A stretch of DNA of 64,000 nucleotides, taken from positions 31,633,772-31,697,771 of the forward strand of contig NW_026622874.1 of the NCBI RefSeq assembly GCF_023065955.2. Reading direction: 5' to 3'. The translations under genes were made by a program, and so were the position numbers. This document shows, in pieces, positions 54,092 to 64,000 of this stretch. This DNA is from Ursus arctos (lineage: Eukaryota; Chordata; Mammalia; Carnivora; Ursidae). The notes below the pieces were generated by a model. It ran no database searches. It saw only the letters and a list, made by a program, of their open reading frames with translations, and was not told the DNA's origin. Positions within the stretch are counted from its first letter, which is position 1, and every line of letters starts with the position of its first letter.

Positions 54092-54466
54092 TGTATATTG
54101 AGACCCACAAAATGGAGGCCACCCCATGCCAGCACCTGTCACAATCTAAACCCAAGTTAGCCTGCTCTCCTGGAGATGTCTCATTGTCAAGGATACCTGA
54201 CGCCCTCCAACTCGGCTTTAGCTAGCCTCCTTACCTAGAAAACAGAACCTGCTAGCCTTCCAAGGAAATCCCTGGCCTCCTAGCCAATCACACCCGTTTT
54301 TCCTTGTCTCTTCTAGGGCTGTATAAAACTCGCTCTTACCCAAAGTCCCTTGGGAAGAGCCTCTGCTGCTTGTAGGCCCCACACTCCCCCAATCCATGGG
54401 TGCTTTTCCCTTGAGCAAAGGACATCAAACTCATTACTAAATTGTTTTGATTTCGTCATTTGACAA
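54092..54466 (+). mobile_element. solo ERV LTR (gammaretrovirus-like promoter layout), sense
   Basis: In order: an AAAATGGAGGCCACC segment, a CCAATCACACCC CAAT-box region at about 54283, a GGGCTGTATAAAACTCG TATA box at about 54310, GAGCCTCTGCTGCTTGTAGG R region, and a CATCAAACTCATTACTAAATTG U5 ending in CATTTGACA. Start TG at 54092 and end near 54466 are inferred. It differs in family from the provirus that begins 230 bp downstream. Confidence 0.72.
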
Positions 54467-54698
54467 ATTATATATTTAAGAAACAGTATAATTATTTGAT
54501 TACTATTTACTTCCCTTTATAACTGTATATGCAACCAGGGCCCCTGGTTTTGTTTTTAGCGTTATATCTCTGCACCCAGCATAATACCTAGTACACTGCG
54601 AGTAATTTATAATTTACCCATTTATAAATAATTATATAAACATGTACACATTTATAAATAATTGTTGTAATTGAGAAACTGTCTTAGGAGTAAAAGGA
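54467..54698. other. AT-rich spacer with L2-like scrap
   Basis: 54545-54620 (CTCTGCACCCAGCATAATACC) resembles a decayed L2 3' end. The rest is AT-rich with ATTTATAAATAATT repeats. Confidence 0.4.
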
Positions 54699-55169
54699 TG
54701 ATGGGGTTCAGGGCAGAATGTGCCACACCAGCAGGTGGATAATTTTGAGCTGAAGATAATCAAGGTCCAACAGACTTAAGAGGAATGTTTTTACCTCCTC
54801 AGCTGCCTAAAAGGATTTAGGTCAAAAGCCTGAGCCAGGAAGAGAGCTGTTATCAAAGATAACTCTTTTTTACAGAAGAAAGACTTCTTAGGGCGTCACA
54901 AACATTCGTTTACCAAACATTTGCTCTGCCCATCTTCCTGTGGCTTGTCTTCCTCCCCTTTGAAGTCCCAGACCCCTCCTTCTTCTCCTTAGCTCTGGTG
55001 GCTTATAGACCTCAATTGCCTGTCAGGGAACCTCTCCTGTCTTTGTGGGGCTCTCATACATATATAATTAAATTTGTTTTTCTCTGGTTAATCTGAATTA
55101 CGTCAATTTAGTTATTAGACCAGGCAAAGAACCTGGAAGATAAGAACGGAAACAATTTCCTTCCCTACA
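54699..55169 (+). repeat. 5' LTR of the class I ERV
   Basis: It starts TGATGGGGTTCAGGGCAGA and ends TTCCTTCCCTACA, 471 bp. U5 contains TTAAATTTGTTTTTCTCTGG and TTAATCTGAATTACGTCAAT. An ATTAAA-type signal (ATAATTAAATTTG) may serve for polyadenylation. The start matches the antisense LTR at 48575-49123. Confidence 0.85.
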
Positions 55170-55173
55170 GTGT

Positions 55174-55190
55174 TGGCACCCAACATGGGG
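55174..55190 (+). other. retroviral primer-binding site, lysine-tRNA-like
   Basis: TGGCACCCAACATGGGG begins five bases after the LTR end. It differs from the classical tRNA-Lys(1,2)-complementary site only at two places, both explainable as CpG-to-CpA decay. Confidence 0.7.
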
Positions 55191-55268
55191 CTTTCCACTG
55201 GCTGGACACTACTCACTCCAGGGCTGCTGCCGCTGAGAGATCCTGGGACTGCTGACAAGCACTGGCAG

Positions 55269-55277
55269 AAGGTAAGA
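55269..55277 (+). other. candidate leader splice donor
   Basis: AAGGTAAGA, 100 bp after the LTR, is a near-consensus 5' splice site at the position where retroviruses place the donor for spliced env RNA. Confidence 0.45.
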
Positions 55278-56217
55278 ACTCTTACCACATCAGTCTCCTG
55301 GATCTCTGCCTGCAGGTCTATCGGAAGTAAGAGTGGTGATGGTCGTTTGTTTTTTATACATTTAAATTAGCAGGAAAAAATATATATATTTGGGTGAACT
55401 AGTTCTTTGGGCATAGCAATTTTGGTAAGGATTTGTTAAGAATTCCATTCCTCCAGAGATAATCATGGCTTTCTTTTGTTATCTGTCTTTTGTGTTCTTT
55501 ATCAGAAGGAGGAAAACCATAGATCTGATGGGGTTTTCCTTTCATCTTGTCCTATGTCCTGAGAGCTTGGCTTTGTGACCAATGAGAATGTTCTCTCTGG
55601 TCTCTGCTATCCAGAAGGTACAAATAATGGCGTGCATCTGGCAGCCGATTGAATAGACTGGGATTCAGGAGACACAAAGTCACAAGCAGAGCTCTCTCCG
55701 TCCAGCTGTGCCAGCTCTTAGGGGAGTGTATCAGAAGGCGTCTCAGTCTATAAGGGGCCTTTGTCATCTCAACTCCCATTCCTTTGTTAGTCCTGGAAGG
55801 TCCCATTCCAGTAGCACCTGCCCAGTCACAGAATAGTGGGTCTGTGACTGGAGGCATCCCACACTCCAGTGAGAGACCAAAGACACCATTATAACTACAC
55901 GATTCTTAACACCTGTGACAAGAAGGCCCTTGCTTTCTTAGGCTAACTCTGGGAGTGAACTTTCTGGATCTTGTGAGGGCTACATCGTTTGCACTCTCTT
56001 GTGGGATGCCTCTTATGTCCTTGGGTAAGTCATAAAAAGGCTTATTGGTTTGAGTCATTATTGAGATAAATATAAGATTCTACTCATCAATGGCCAGATG
56101 ATGAATCTTTTGAATTGGAAAGACTTCCATATTTGAAAAAAAAAAAAGTTTTTAGAGAGCTCTGGTCCTAAATAATTGTCTTATGGGTACCTATGGAAAG
56201 ACCAAATTAAAAGATGG

Positions 56218-56408
56218 GGGCGCCTGGGTGGCACAGCGGTTGAGCGTCTGCCTTCGGCTCAGGGCGTGATCCCGGCGTTATGGGATCGAGCCCCACATCA
56301 GGCTCCTCCGCTGGAAGCCTGCCTCTTCCTCTCCCACTCCCCCTGCTTGTGTTCCCTCTCTCGCTGGCTGTCTCTATCTCTGTCGAATAAATAAATTAAA
56401 AAAAAAAA
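56218..56408 (+). mobile_element. CAN-SINE, young ursid-type
   Basis: Complete sense copy inside the ERV. AAAAGATGG flanks it at 56209-56217 and, overlapping the poly-A, at about 56407-56415. Confidence 0.94.
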
Positions 56409-56958
56409 AAGATGGATACAGAGAGATATGACCACTAGCCTTAGGGATTCCCTTAACAAGATGAGAGAACAGAATTAGGGAACAAGAATTAAAGCCCCCA
56501 TCCAACATAAAATCTCCTTAAAATCTTGCCCTGTCTCCTCAGCAAATTCCCTGAGTTCCCCAAAGCCCTCTACCTTCTCCAGAAAATTCCTTCAACACCT
56601 AGATGCTTATTTTAGCTTCCATTTCCCTACATGATTTTCAGAGAGTGCTCTCATCTCACCTCTAAGCCCAGAATGTACAGGTTACTCATGTAAATACTAA
56701 GAGCCAGGAAATTAATTTAACAGAAGCATCTGGAATGGACAATAAAGCTCAGGCATAAAACTTGTTTCGTTGGGCTCTGTAATCAGGCTCCGCCAGCTTC
56801 AGGCTTTCCTATGCAATATGTTCTTTGCAGGTATATCCTAGACCCCACCCAAAGAATTCATGTCCCTTGGACAATAGGGGATCATTTAAATGATAAAGTC
56901 CTTTTACCTCCACTTTCAGAAGATCCTACCAAATTTAAGGAAAAACACTTAAAAATTA

Positions 56959-57276
56959 ATGCCCTATCATAGAGGAAACAGATGGCCAGAATTTCTCCCA
57001 GGCCCTTCTACAAATGACCAGAAAATAACTCAGCTGCAGGCTGGTATTCAAGGTTTGATGAGGACAGTATTGGAGGCTTTCCCCCCTAAAGTGAATTGGT
57101 CTAAGGTTAAATTATACACTCAGAAAGAAGAGTATCATCCAAAGGCCTTTGTTGAAAGCTTTATACAGACTTTTCAAAGGCATACTGCAGTAAATCAGGA
57201 AGATCCAAAATATAGAAATCTTTTAATTTCCATCTTAGTAGGAAATTTTCTCCCTAATATAAAAAAACAAATTTAA
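56959..57276 (+). pseudogene. ERV gag (capsid) remnant
   Basis: A 105-codon open frame with a capsid-like order. A basic and proline-containing N-terminal part is followed at about codon 65 by AFVESFIQTFQRHT, then RNLLISILVGNFLPNIKKQI. This corresponds to the C-terminal capsid region of gammaretrovirus-like (class I) Gag, where the conserved major-homology-like stretch lies. A stop follows directly. The preceding matrix and N-terminal capsid parts (56760-56958) and the following sequence are broken by stops. It lies 1.8 kb downstream of the primer-binding site, where gag is expected allowing for one SINE. The start ATG is not meaningful. Confidence 0.72.
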
Positions 57277-58126
57277 AATAATGTGATCGAGTGGGCAAAT
57301 CCACCTCTATGTGTTTTGACAAAAAAGCTACCAACTTCTTCCGAGATAACTTGCAAGAATGCAGACCAAAAAACGTGAGAACGAACAATTCTTGATTTAT
57401 TAACTTGAATTTTTAGAGAAATAAAAGCATAAGTCCAGGAGCAACTCCAAGCCCATTCAGAGCCTTTCCTATTTGCCCCCAGATATGTATAGATATTGTA
57501 TCTAAAAAAAAAAAAAAAAGAACAGGACATTGAAATACAATCGTTCTGCATTTCAGAAAAAGAGGAAAAATTTGAATAGTAATGACCCTAGACTTCTGGT
57601 AATAGAGAAATATATCCAGAACTTCTAGGAGAAAACTCTTTCTTTCTCCATCTTTTGAAGATATAAATCTCACTATGTCTTTGAAATGTAAATACCCTGG
57701 GAGGTAACTAAAACAATGGTCTGAAACTCTTAAAAAATGGGAGTGGGCGTGGGGGAAGAGAAGACCTTTTTTAAAACACAGACAGACTGCTAAAAAGGCT
57801 CTCTTGCCCAAAGTGGAGCACAGAATCCTTAAGATTACCAGTCAAGGACAAATACAAATCTTAATAGTCTTCTCCAGAAGTCCTAGCAAAAAGCTTTTAA
57901 GTGGGTAACCTTAACTTATTCTCTGTCCTCCAGAGACACAATTATTTATAAACTAGTGGGTTTTGTTTTGTACCTGATTCATGGCTAAAGTTTTAAAATG
58001 AAAGCAACCAGATCTCCGTGTCTGTCTGTATGTCCATGTACGTCTATATACATACGTGATAGATGCGGCATTTTTCTACCTCTAGATGGTGGTACCAAAA
58101 TTCATTTCCAAAAAAGGCTCTATTTA

Positions 58127-58324
58127 GGGGCGCCTGGGTGGCACAGCGGTTAAGCGTCTGCCTTCGGCTCAGGGCGTGATCCCGGCGTTATGGGATCGAG
58201 CCCCACATCAGGCTCCTCTGCTGTGAGCCTGCTTCTTCCTCTCCCACTCCCCCTGCTTGTGTTCTCTCTCTCTCTCGCTGGCTGTCTCTATCTCTGTCAA
58301 ATAAATAAATAAAACTTAAAAAAA
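58127..58324 (+). mobile_element. CAN-SINE, young ursid-type
   Basis: Complete sense copy. AAAAAGGCTCTATTTA at 58111-58126 is repeated as AAAAGGGCTCTATTTA at 58325-58340. Confidence 0.96.
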
Positions 58325-59106
58325 AAAAGGGCTCTATTTAATTGGCTTAAAAACAAGTGCTTTTGAACTAAGTATTTCTAAATCTCAGAAATATGATAAA
58401 AACTAACCCAACCATTTTTCAAGCTCACGTCTAGGATAATTTTTGGTAAATAAAAGCAAGTTTAAGTTTGCTGGTTTCAGTAATACAGACATAGCTTTAG
58501 AGTTATTAGCATTAAGTATAATACTTTTATTCTACCTTCATTCACTGAAAGTAACAGAAGCTCATGTTATCTCTGCTACAAAGTTTGGCAGTAAGAAAAA
58601 TACCCTAAGATGATGGCTAACTGCTCTAATGTCTCATGAAATTTTCACGAGTAATCTAAGTATGATTGGTAAGCACAAGTGAATAGAAGTAAGTGGGATA
58701 AGAATTTTCAGGCGAACTGTTCAGTAAATACTGTTTTATGGTATGTTTACTTAAAAATAGTTTTCCAAATCTCCTTGGTAACCTCCACCCTTGGAATTTT
58801 GCGAAGTTAAAATTAAATGGGGGGAAGTTGTTAAATATCTAGGTTATTTCCAAATAAGAGAAAATGCTAGAACAATAATTAATTACCAGACACAGGTTTT
58901 CTTTTGCAGAGATGCTAAAGATAGTTGGGGTCCATTAGTAAACATGTCTGTGTCATACTGAAAATTCTGCTATGAGAAACATGTTTCTAGATATTCACAA
59001 AGTATTTATAAATTTGCCAACCCACAGAACGCTAATGTAGAAGACAGTTAATTGTTTTCTTCTTTACGTTCACTAAAAATGAAGGGTTTAAAGAGTTAAA
59101 AACTCT

Positions 59107-59295
59107 GGGGCGCCTGGGTGGCACAGCGATTAAGCACCTGCCTTCGTCTCAGGGCGTGATCCCGGAGTTCCGGGATCGAGCCCCACATCAGGCTCCTCCG
59201 CTAGGAGCCTGCTTCTTCCTCTCCCTCTCCCGCTGCTTGTGTTCCCTCTCTCGCTGGCTGTCTCTATCAAATAAATAAATAAACTCTAAAAAAAA
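59107..59295 (+). mobile_element. CAN-SINE, young ursid-type
   Basis: Complete sense copy with a perfect 17-bp target duplication AAAGAGTTAAAAACTCT at 59090-59106 and 59296-59312. The target is itself an imperfect palindrome. Confidence 0.96.
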
Positions 59296-59847
59296 AAAGA
59301 GTTAAAAACTCTAATATATGTAATTAATGCCACTAGAAATAATAAGGGAAACATCTCTGAATGTGAGACAAGCAAGATGGGTGTTTTTAATAAAATTAAG
59401 TGTAAGAAATGGAAATGTATTTTTTATTAAGGGCAAATAAGGTAATTTTGTCAATTGTTTTAAAATGGGAAAGAAATATCATAGGACAAAATTTTAATGT
59501 AAAAAAGAAAGTTGCAGAAGATTTATAGAAAAGGTATCTTGGCAAAGGAGTTTTAGTCAAGCTCACTAAGAGTAAAATAGTTTAATCAAGTTAAATGAAT
59601 TTTAATATCAAAAATAAGCTGGTATAAAATTAGAATTTAAGTTTCTGTTAAAAGGATAAAGAAGTTTTCTCGAACTATTGGTCTGCTCTTGATAAAAGAT
59701 TGTAAAAGATTTTTCCTTACCTTTTAAAATAATCTACCTAAAAAGCAAAGATTTTGTATCTTGTCAAAATAATTTTGCCTTTATCAGGTCTCCCAAAGGC
59801 CTAGAAGTGATAAAGCTGAGGATTTTCTATTAAAAGAACTAAGATTT

Positions 59848-60066
59848 TTTTTTATTATATTATTTTTTTAAAAAGTATTTTATTTATTTACTTATTTGAG
59901 AGAGAGAGATTGAGGGTGGGGAGGGAGGGGCAGAGGAAGAGACTCTCAAGCAGACTCCTCGCTGAGCACAGAACCTGGTGTGGGGCTTGATCTCATGACC
60001 CTGAGATCATGACCTGAGCCGAAATCAAGAGTTGGACGCTTAACCCACTGAGCCACCCAGGTGCCC
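59848..60066 (-). mobile_element. CAN-SINE, older
   Basis: Antisense copy, the only one in this orientation inside the ERV. AAGAACTAAGATTT (59834-59847) and AAGAACTAAGGTTT (60067-60080) flank it. Confidence 0.95.
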
Positions 60067-60350
60067 AAGAACTAAGGTTTCTTAAAACAGCTATTTAGCT
60101 TTCCAGATTTGCCTGTGAAGTCTTTAATTGGCAATATGGTTAAATGGATAGCTAACTATTATTTCACAGTGACCTATGATCCTATTTGACCAAGTTTTTT
60201 AAAACCTCTGTGACATTTTTGACAAAATTTCTTAAAAATCAAATTCTAAATGAAGTCTTTTTGATCTTGAACTAACTTTGAGAATTTTTTAGAGGGTCCC
60301 TGGAACATCTCAGAAGATTTGTTCTCTCTCCTTATAAAAAGGAAGATGTT

Positions 60351-60550
60351 GGGGCGCCTGGGTGGCACAGCGGTTAAGCATCTGCCTTTGGCTCAGGGCG
60401 TGATTCCGGTGTTGTGGGATCGAGCCCCACATCAGGCTCCTCCACTGGGAGCCTGCTTCTTCCTCTCCCACTCCCCCTGCTTATGTTCCCTCTCTCGCTG
60501 GCTGTCTCTCCCTCTGTCAAATAAATAAATAAAATCTTTAAAAAAAAAAA
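60351..60550 (+). mobile_element. CAN-SINE, young ursid-type
   Basis: Complete sense copy. AAGGAAGATGTT ends at 60350 and AAGAAGATGTT ends at 60560. Confidence 0.95.
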
Positions 60551-60626
60551 AGAAGATGTTAAACTAATTAGGCTTATTTGATATGTTAAATGACATGGGA
60601 AGCATTGTCAAGTAAAAAATAATACT

Positions 60627-60731
60627 GGGGCAACTGGCTGTGGCTCAATTGGGAGATCGTGTGACTCTTGATCTTGGGGTCATGCGTTCGAGTCCTCCAT
60701 TAGACATAGAGATTACTTAAAAAAAAAAAAG
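60627..60731 (+). mobile_element. short tRNA-only CAN-SINE variant
   Basis: About 105 bp: GGGGCAACTGGCTGTGGCTC head, GGTCATGCGTTCGAGTCCTC B-box, then ATAGAGATTACTTAAAAAAA. There is no CT-rich body. It is flanked by AGTAAAAAATAA and AGTAAAACTAAG. Confidence 0.85.
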
Positions 60732-62551
60732 TAAAACTAAGCATTTTTCATGTTGTATTGTTTAGTATGTATTACCAGTGTTCTACAAATTGTATGAAAT
60801 TTCTAGAAATCTAATATGTTCTGGTATAACATTATCAGTCATAATTCCAGTTATTCTAAAATGTTATGTGTCACAAAAATAAATAGATTTCCTTGTCAAG
60901 TGCACCGTAGTAGACTTTCATCAGATCTTTAGTCATGGCTATTTTTAAGTCTTTTGTCATTTACAGATGGTTATTATTTCTCTGATGCTTTTGCAAACGT
61001 GTTCCTGCAAAAGTGCTTCCTCTTCAAGAAGACTTAGGGAAAGTACTCTAGAACACAGATTTCTGATAACTTCAAGATCAGAAAACTGAACTGGGTAGGA
61101 GTTTCTAAAGATAATAGAATAACTAGATTCGAGCAGAGCAAATATCAGTTACATTGTACTGAATGAGCCGAGGAGTATGCTTATAATTTTTTATAATTAT
61201 TTTTGTTTAAAACATGGCCAATTAAAAAAATATTTTGTTTTCCAGAATTAAGGAAACTTTTTTCTCTTCTTTTAAGCTACCTATGACTTAGAACAATTTG
61301 GTAATATATACCTTTGTGAACAAAGATTCAACTTTTATCCTTCTCTCCCTACCTGATGCCCTTAGAATTCATAAGCTCTCAATGAGTATTCTGATTTTCA
61401 TGGCAATAGTTATTTGCCTAAGTCCACTAAGAATTTGTCCTTCTTGTAACAAGACACACTTGAAAACATTGGTTGTATTACCAAGGCTTTGACTGGAATG
61501 TCATATTTGAGAGAGATGTACAAAGACTCAGATATAACCAGACAGCTTTAAGTAGCTAAGGTTGACTGGAACCAGTAATGCCCCTTGGGAAAAATGGCCC
61601 CGTGCCTTACTTACAGGGATTCCAGCAACTTTACCAGGTAAGTGAGAAAGGTGACTTCCTGGCAGGTGCAGGATTTTCAGGATATTTCAGGAACCTTAAA
61701 AAGAGAAGTAACCCAAATCTATAGGTATTACTGGCACATCTTTAGCTTGACTTCCTAGCTTTGAGAGGCTTTTAAAAGCACAATCTGAGATTCCTTATAA
61801 ACATTCCAGCAAAGCAGATTTAAAAATGCTCTATAGTCAATCACCATTCTTGTTATATTTATGTTATCAGTCAAGCCAAATTTATTAAAACTAGACTTAC
61901 TTTGCAAACCAATTAGTCTTACTTTGGTTATCTTTAATGGGAATGAGGGTGATTATGGAGAACAAAATGGTATTTCAGTAGAAATTATAATATACACTTA
62001 TGGAGATTAAATTCTAGTTCTGTCACTTGTCTTTGAGGTTTTGTTTTCTACCTGAAATTGGACTAGATTCTGGGTTCTTTCAGGTTTCTCCAATGTTTGG
62101 CTACAATTTTTTTAAACTCACATTTCCAATTTTTCTTCTACCCTTCTGACTTAGAATCATTGAGAACTAAAGCTGACCTTTTTCCGAAGCCATGCAAGCT
62201 AACATCGGACAACTTGACAGAAACTTCAGAGAAATCAGCACAAAAACTCATGTATACGCGGTCCTCATGCATCAACAGAGGCCTCAGACTACAAACCAGG
62301 AAAATCTGTCTAATTGCCATTGTCTGCCCTCAGTCCATCTAAAGATGCTTCAAGCCTGACATCTAGAAATCTTTTCAACTAATGACCCTCAGAACTCTGT
62401 TGGTTTATAATTTGCTGCAATTATTAACTGTTGTTTTTTTTTCTTTGTTTCCATAGAAATGCCTTATTAAACACCCGATTTCCTGCATCATGCAGGCCTG
62501 ACTCTGGGATTCCAGCTGCATCATCGCCTTCTAAAATGAGACACAACTGTT

Positions 62552-62751
62552 ATGGGGCGCCTGGGTGGCACAGTCGTTAAGCGTCTGCCTTCGGCTCAGG
62601 GCGTGATCCCGGCGTTATGGGATCGAGCCCCACATCAGGCTCCTCCGCTGGGAGCCTGCTTCTTCCTCTCCCACTCCCCTGCTGTGTTCCCTCTCTCGCT
62701 GCCTGTCTCTCTCTCAAATAAATAAATAAAAAAATCTTAAAAAAAAAAAAA
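62552..62751 (+). mobile_element. CAN-SINE, young ursid-type
   Basis: Complete sense copy with a perfect 14-bp duplication GAGACACAACTGTT at 62538-62551 and 62752-62765. It is inserted just upstream of the 3' LTR. Confidence 0.96.
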
Positions 62752-62804
62752 GAGACACAACTGTTTAACTGAACTGACCTATTTTCAAGACTAAGAGATT
62801 AATT

Positions 62805-63272
62805 CAATGAAATAATGGAGCAATATTCCAAGATGAAGACAATCAAGGCCCAACACACTTAAGAAGAGATTTTTTACCTCCTCCTTAACTGCCTCAAAGA
62901 ATTTAGATAGGGAGCCTGTAGGAGTCAGAGAGTTATTACCAAACATTACTTTTTTTCCCTTTTTTTACAGAAGAAAGTCTTTATCCACATGGCATGGCAA
63001 ATATTTGCTTACCAAACATTTTATCTTCCCATCTTCTGATGGATTATCTTCCTCCCTTTTGAAGTCCCAGATCCCTACCTGCTTCCCATTAGTTCAGGGA
63101 GGCCTAGAAAGCTCAATTGCCTGACTGGGGGGAGCCTCTCATGTCTTTGTGGGGCTCCTGGATGTACATACTTAAATTTGTTTTCCTCCTATTAATCTGT
63201 CTTATGTCAATTGAATTGTTAGATCAGCCAAAAAACCTGAAAGGGAAAAAGGAAAAAGTTCTTCTCCCCTAT
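62805..63272 (+). repeat. 3' LTR of the class I ERV
   Basis: It aligns along the 5' LTR from CCAAGATGAAGACAATCAAGG (63rd base region of the 5' copy; shown in part) through CTCATGTCTTTGTGGGGCTCC and TTAATCTGTCTTATGTCAATT to CTTCTCCCCTAT. The first about 30-60 bases diverge from the 5' LTR and I cannot see a polypurine tract, so the start is approximate. The many differences between the two LTRs imply an old insertion. Confidence 0.8.
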
Positions 63273-63605
63273 AAGAAGCTTCGCCCTGTGGTTTCCCACC
63301 GAGCTTCCAGCTCTTCCTCTTACCTACACACCTGTTCCAAGCCCACTCCCTACTGTTTCTGACCTGGGACTTTTACTTTGCCAGTAGTTCAGGGAAGGAC
63401 CCAAGAAAGGGTGGGCAGAGTAGGAGAAACTGAGGAGTGAGCAGCCCTGTTAGCCCGTGGGACCACGAGAAGAAAGCATCTGCTGAAATTGTCCAGAAGG
63501 TGAAGAATGTTAATGAGAACACATAGGGTGCTGTGCCCAGTAGGTGCCTTCAGCAGCTTCTAGCTGAAGAAACTGAGATATTCAGAAGTCAGGGATTTAA
63601 ATGAG
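63273..63605. other. unique flank
   Basis: No feature is recognised. 63545-63610 (CTGAAGAAACTGAGATATTC) may be a MIR scrap. Confidence 0.4.
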
Positions 63606-63607
63606 GA

Positions 63608-63964
63608 CACTCTATGAGTTTTCTAGGGCTGCTATAACAAAGTCTTACAGACTGAGTGGTTTAAACAAGAAATTTATTATCTCACCGCTCTAGAAGCTAG
63701 AATTCCAAGATCAAGGTGTCAGCAGGATGGGCTTCCTCAAAGCCTCTCTCCTTGGCTCGCAGATGGCTACTGTCTCCCTGTGTCTCTGCATGATTCTCCC
63801 TCTGTGCCAGTCTGTGTCCTAATGTCTTATAGTCATATTGGATTACAGCTCATTCATTTTGCATTAATTACCGCTACAAAGGCCCTGTCTCCATATACAG
63901 TCACAGTCAGAGGGGCAGAGGCTTAGGACTTCAAGAGATAAAAACCAATTCAATCCATAACAGT
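63608..63964 (-). mobile_element. MLT1 (MaLR) LTR, antisense
   Basis: GAGTTTTCTAGGGCTGCTATA, ACAAAGTCTTACAGACTGAG, TTCCAAGATCAAGGTGTCAG, TCCTAATGTCTTATAGTCAT and CAATTCAATCCATAACAG are MLT1 blocks in antisense order, close to full length. Confidence 0.92.
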
Positions 63965-64000
63965 TACCCAGCCAAATAAAGGCAGTACAGCCCAGGGATT

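Larger units (their letters stand above)
54699..63272 (+). mobile_element. class I endogenous retrovirus, two LTRs, decayed internal region
   Basis: An 8.6-kb sense provirus, about 7.3 kb after subtracting seven SINEs (56218, 58127, 59107, 59848, 60351, 60627, 62552). Both LTRs share CAATTGCCTG, CTTTGTGGGGCTC, TTAAATTTGTTTT, GTCAATT and GACTTAAG-like blocks in the same order. A primer-binding site, leader splice donor and gag capsid fragment follow the 5' LTR in correct order. A possible pol trace is near 58,830. The region 59,300-62,500 is AT-rich with no readable pol or env. The copy cannot encode virus proteins. The gag fragment resembles class I (gammaretrovirus-like) capsid, whereas the primer-binding site looks lysine-type. 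Confidence 0.85.

Noticed and set aside
60319..60528. Recurrent peptide (GTAVKxLPxAQGVIPxLWDRAPHQ-type) at several loci
   Set aside because: It is the translated body of the young CAN-SINE, seen again at 45 and 56 kb.
61298..61492. Open frame with hydrophobic segment in the ERV body, considered as env
   Set aside because: Only 64 codons, with no conserved envelope motif visible; AT-rich chance frame.

Overview
This window is mammalian nuclear DNA from a carnivore. About 24 copies of the carnivore-specific tRNA-derived SINE (CAN-SINE) are present on both strands. Most carry the tRNA-like head, a pyrimidine-rich body and an AATAAA-type tail. The youngest copies share the variant head 'GGCACAGCGGTTAAGCGTCTGCC' (partial motif) and a body seen in bears and giant panda, so an ursid is my best guess; a pinniped or other arctoid carnivore is not excluded. 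Old MIR, L2, L1M, MER5A-like and MLT1-like debris sits between them, as expected for intergenic or deep intronic DNA.

I find no intact cellular protein-coding gene, no exon I can defend, and no tRNA, rRNA or snoRNA gene. The open reading frames present are short, mostly lie in repeats, and resemble no family except transposable-element proteins.

Layout. 1-1070 is unique. 1071-4140 holds two antisense L1 copies in tandem. 4141-10150 is unique DNA with scattered MIRs. 10159-11918 is a nearly full-length hAT DNA transposon with a transposase frame broken by a stop, split by two SINEs. 12-30 kb is unique DNA with MIR, L2, L1 and SINE fragments. 30.2-34.2 kb is a dense LTR cluster: three LTRs in a row, two of them in inverted orientation, then an LTR inserted into another LTR. 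34.3-42 kb is mixed MIR, MaLR and L2 debris with one more LTR. 42.36-43.02 kb and 44.29-44.57 kb (and less clearly 46.5-47.6 kb) look like constrained non-coding elements: CpG-retaining or AT-rich with repeated TAATTA/CAATTA-type homeodomain cores and no repeat content. 48.6-50.1 kb holds two antisense LTRs. About 51.1-53.6 kb is a decayed ERV-L-like internal region. 54.09-54.47 kb is a solo LTR. 54.70-63.27 kb is a class I endogenous retrovirus with both LTRs, a primer-binding site, a leader splice donor and a gag remnant, carrying seven SINE insertions. An MLT1 LTR closes the window.

Insertion order can be read in several places from target-site duplications and interruptions. The most recent events are the ursid-type SINEs, which sit inside the ERV, the hAT element and one older SINE's duplicated target. 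The main biological interest is therefore regulatory (candidate enhancers and LTR promoters) and historical rather than coding.
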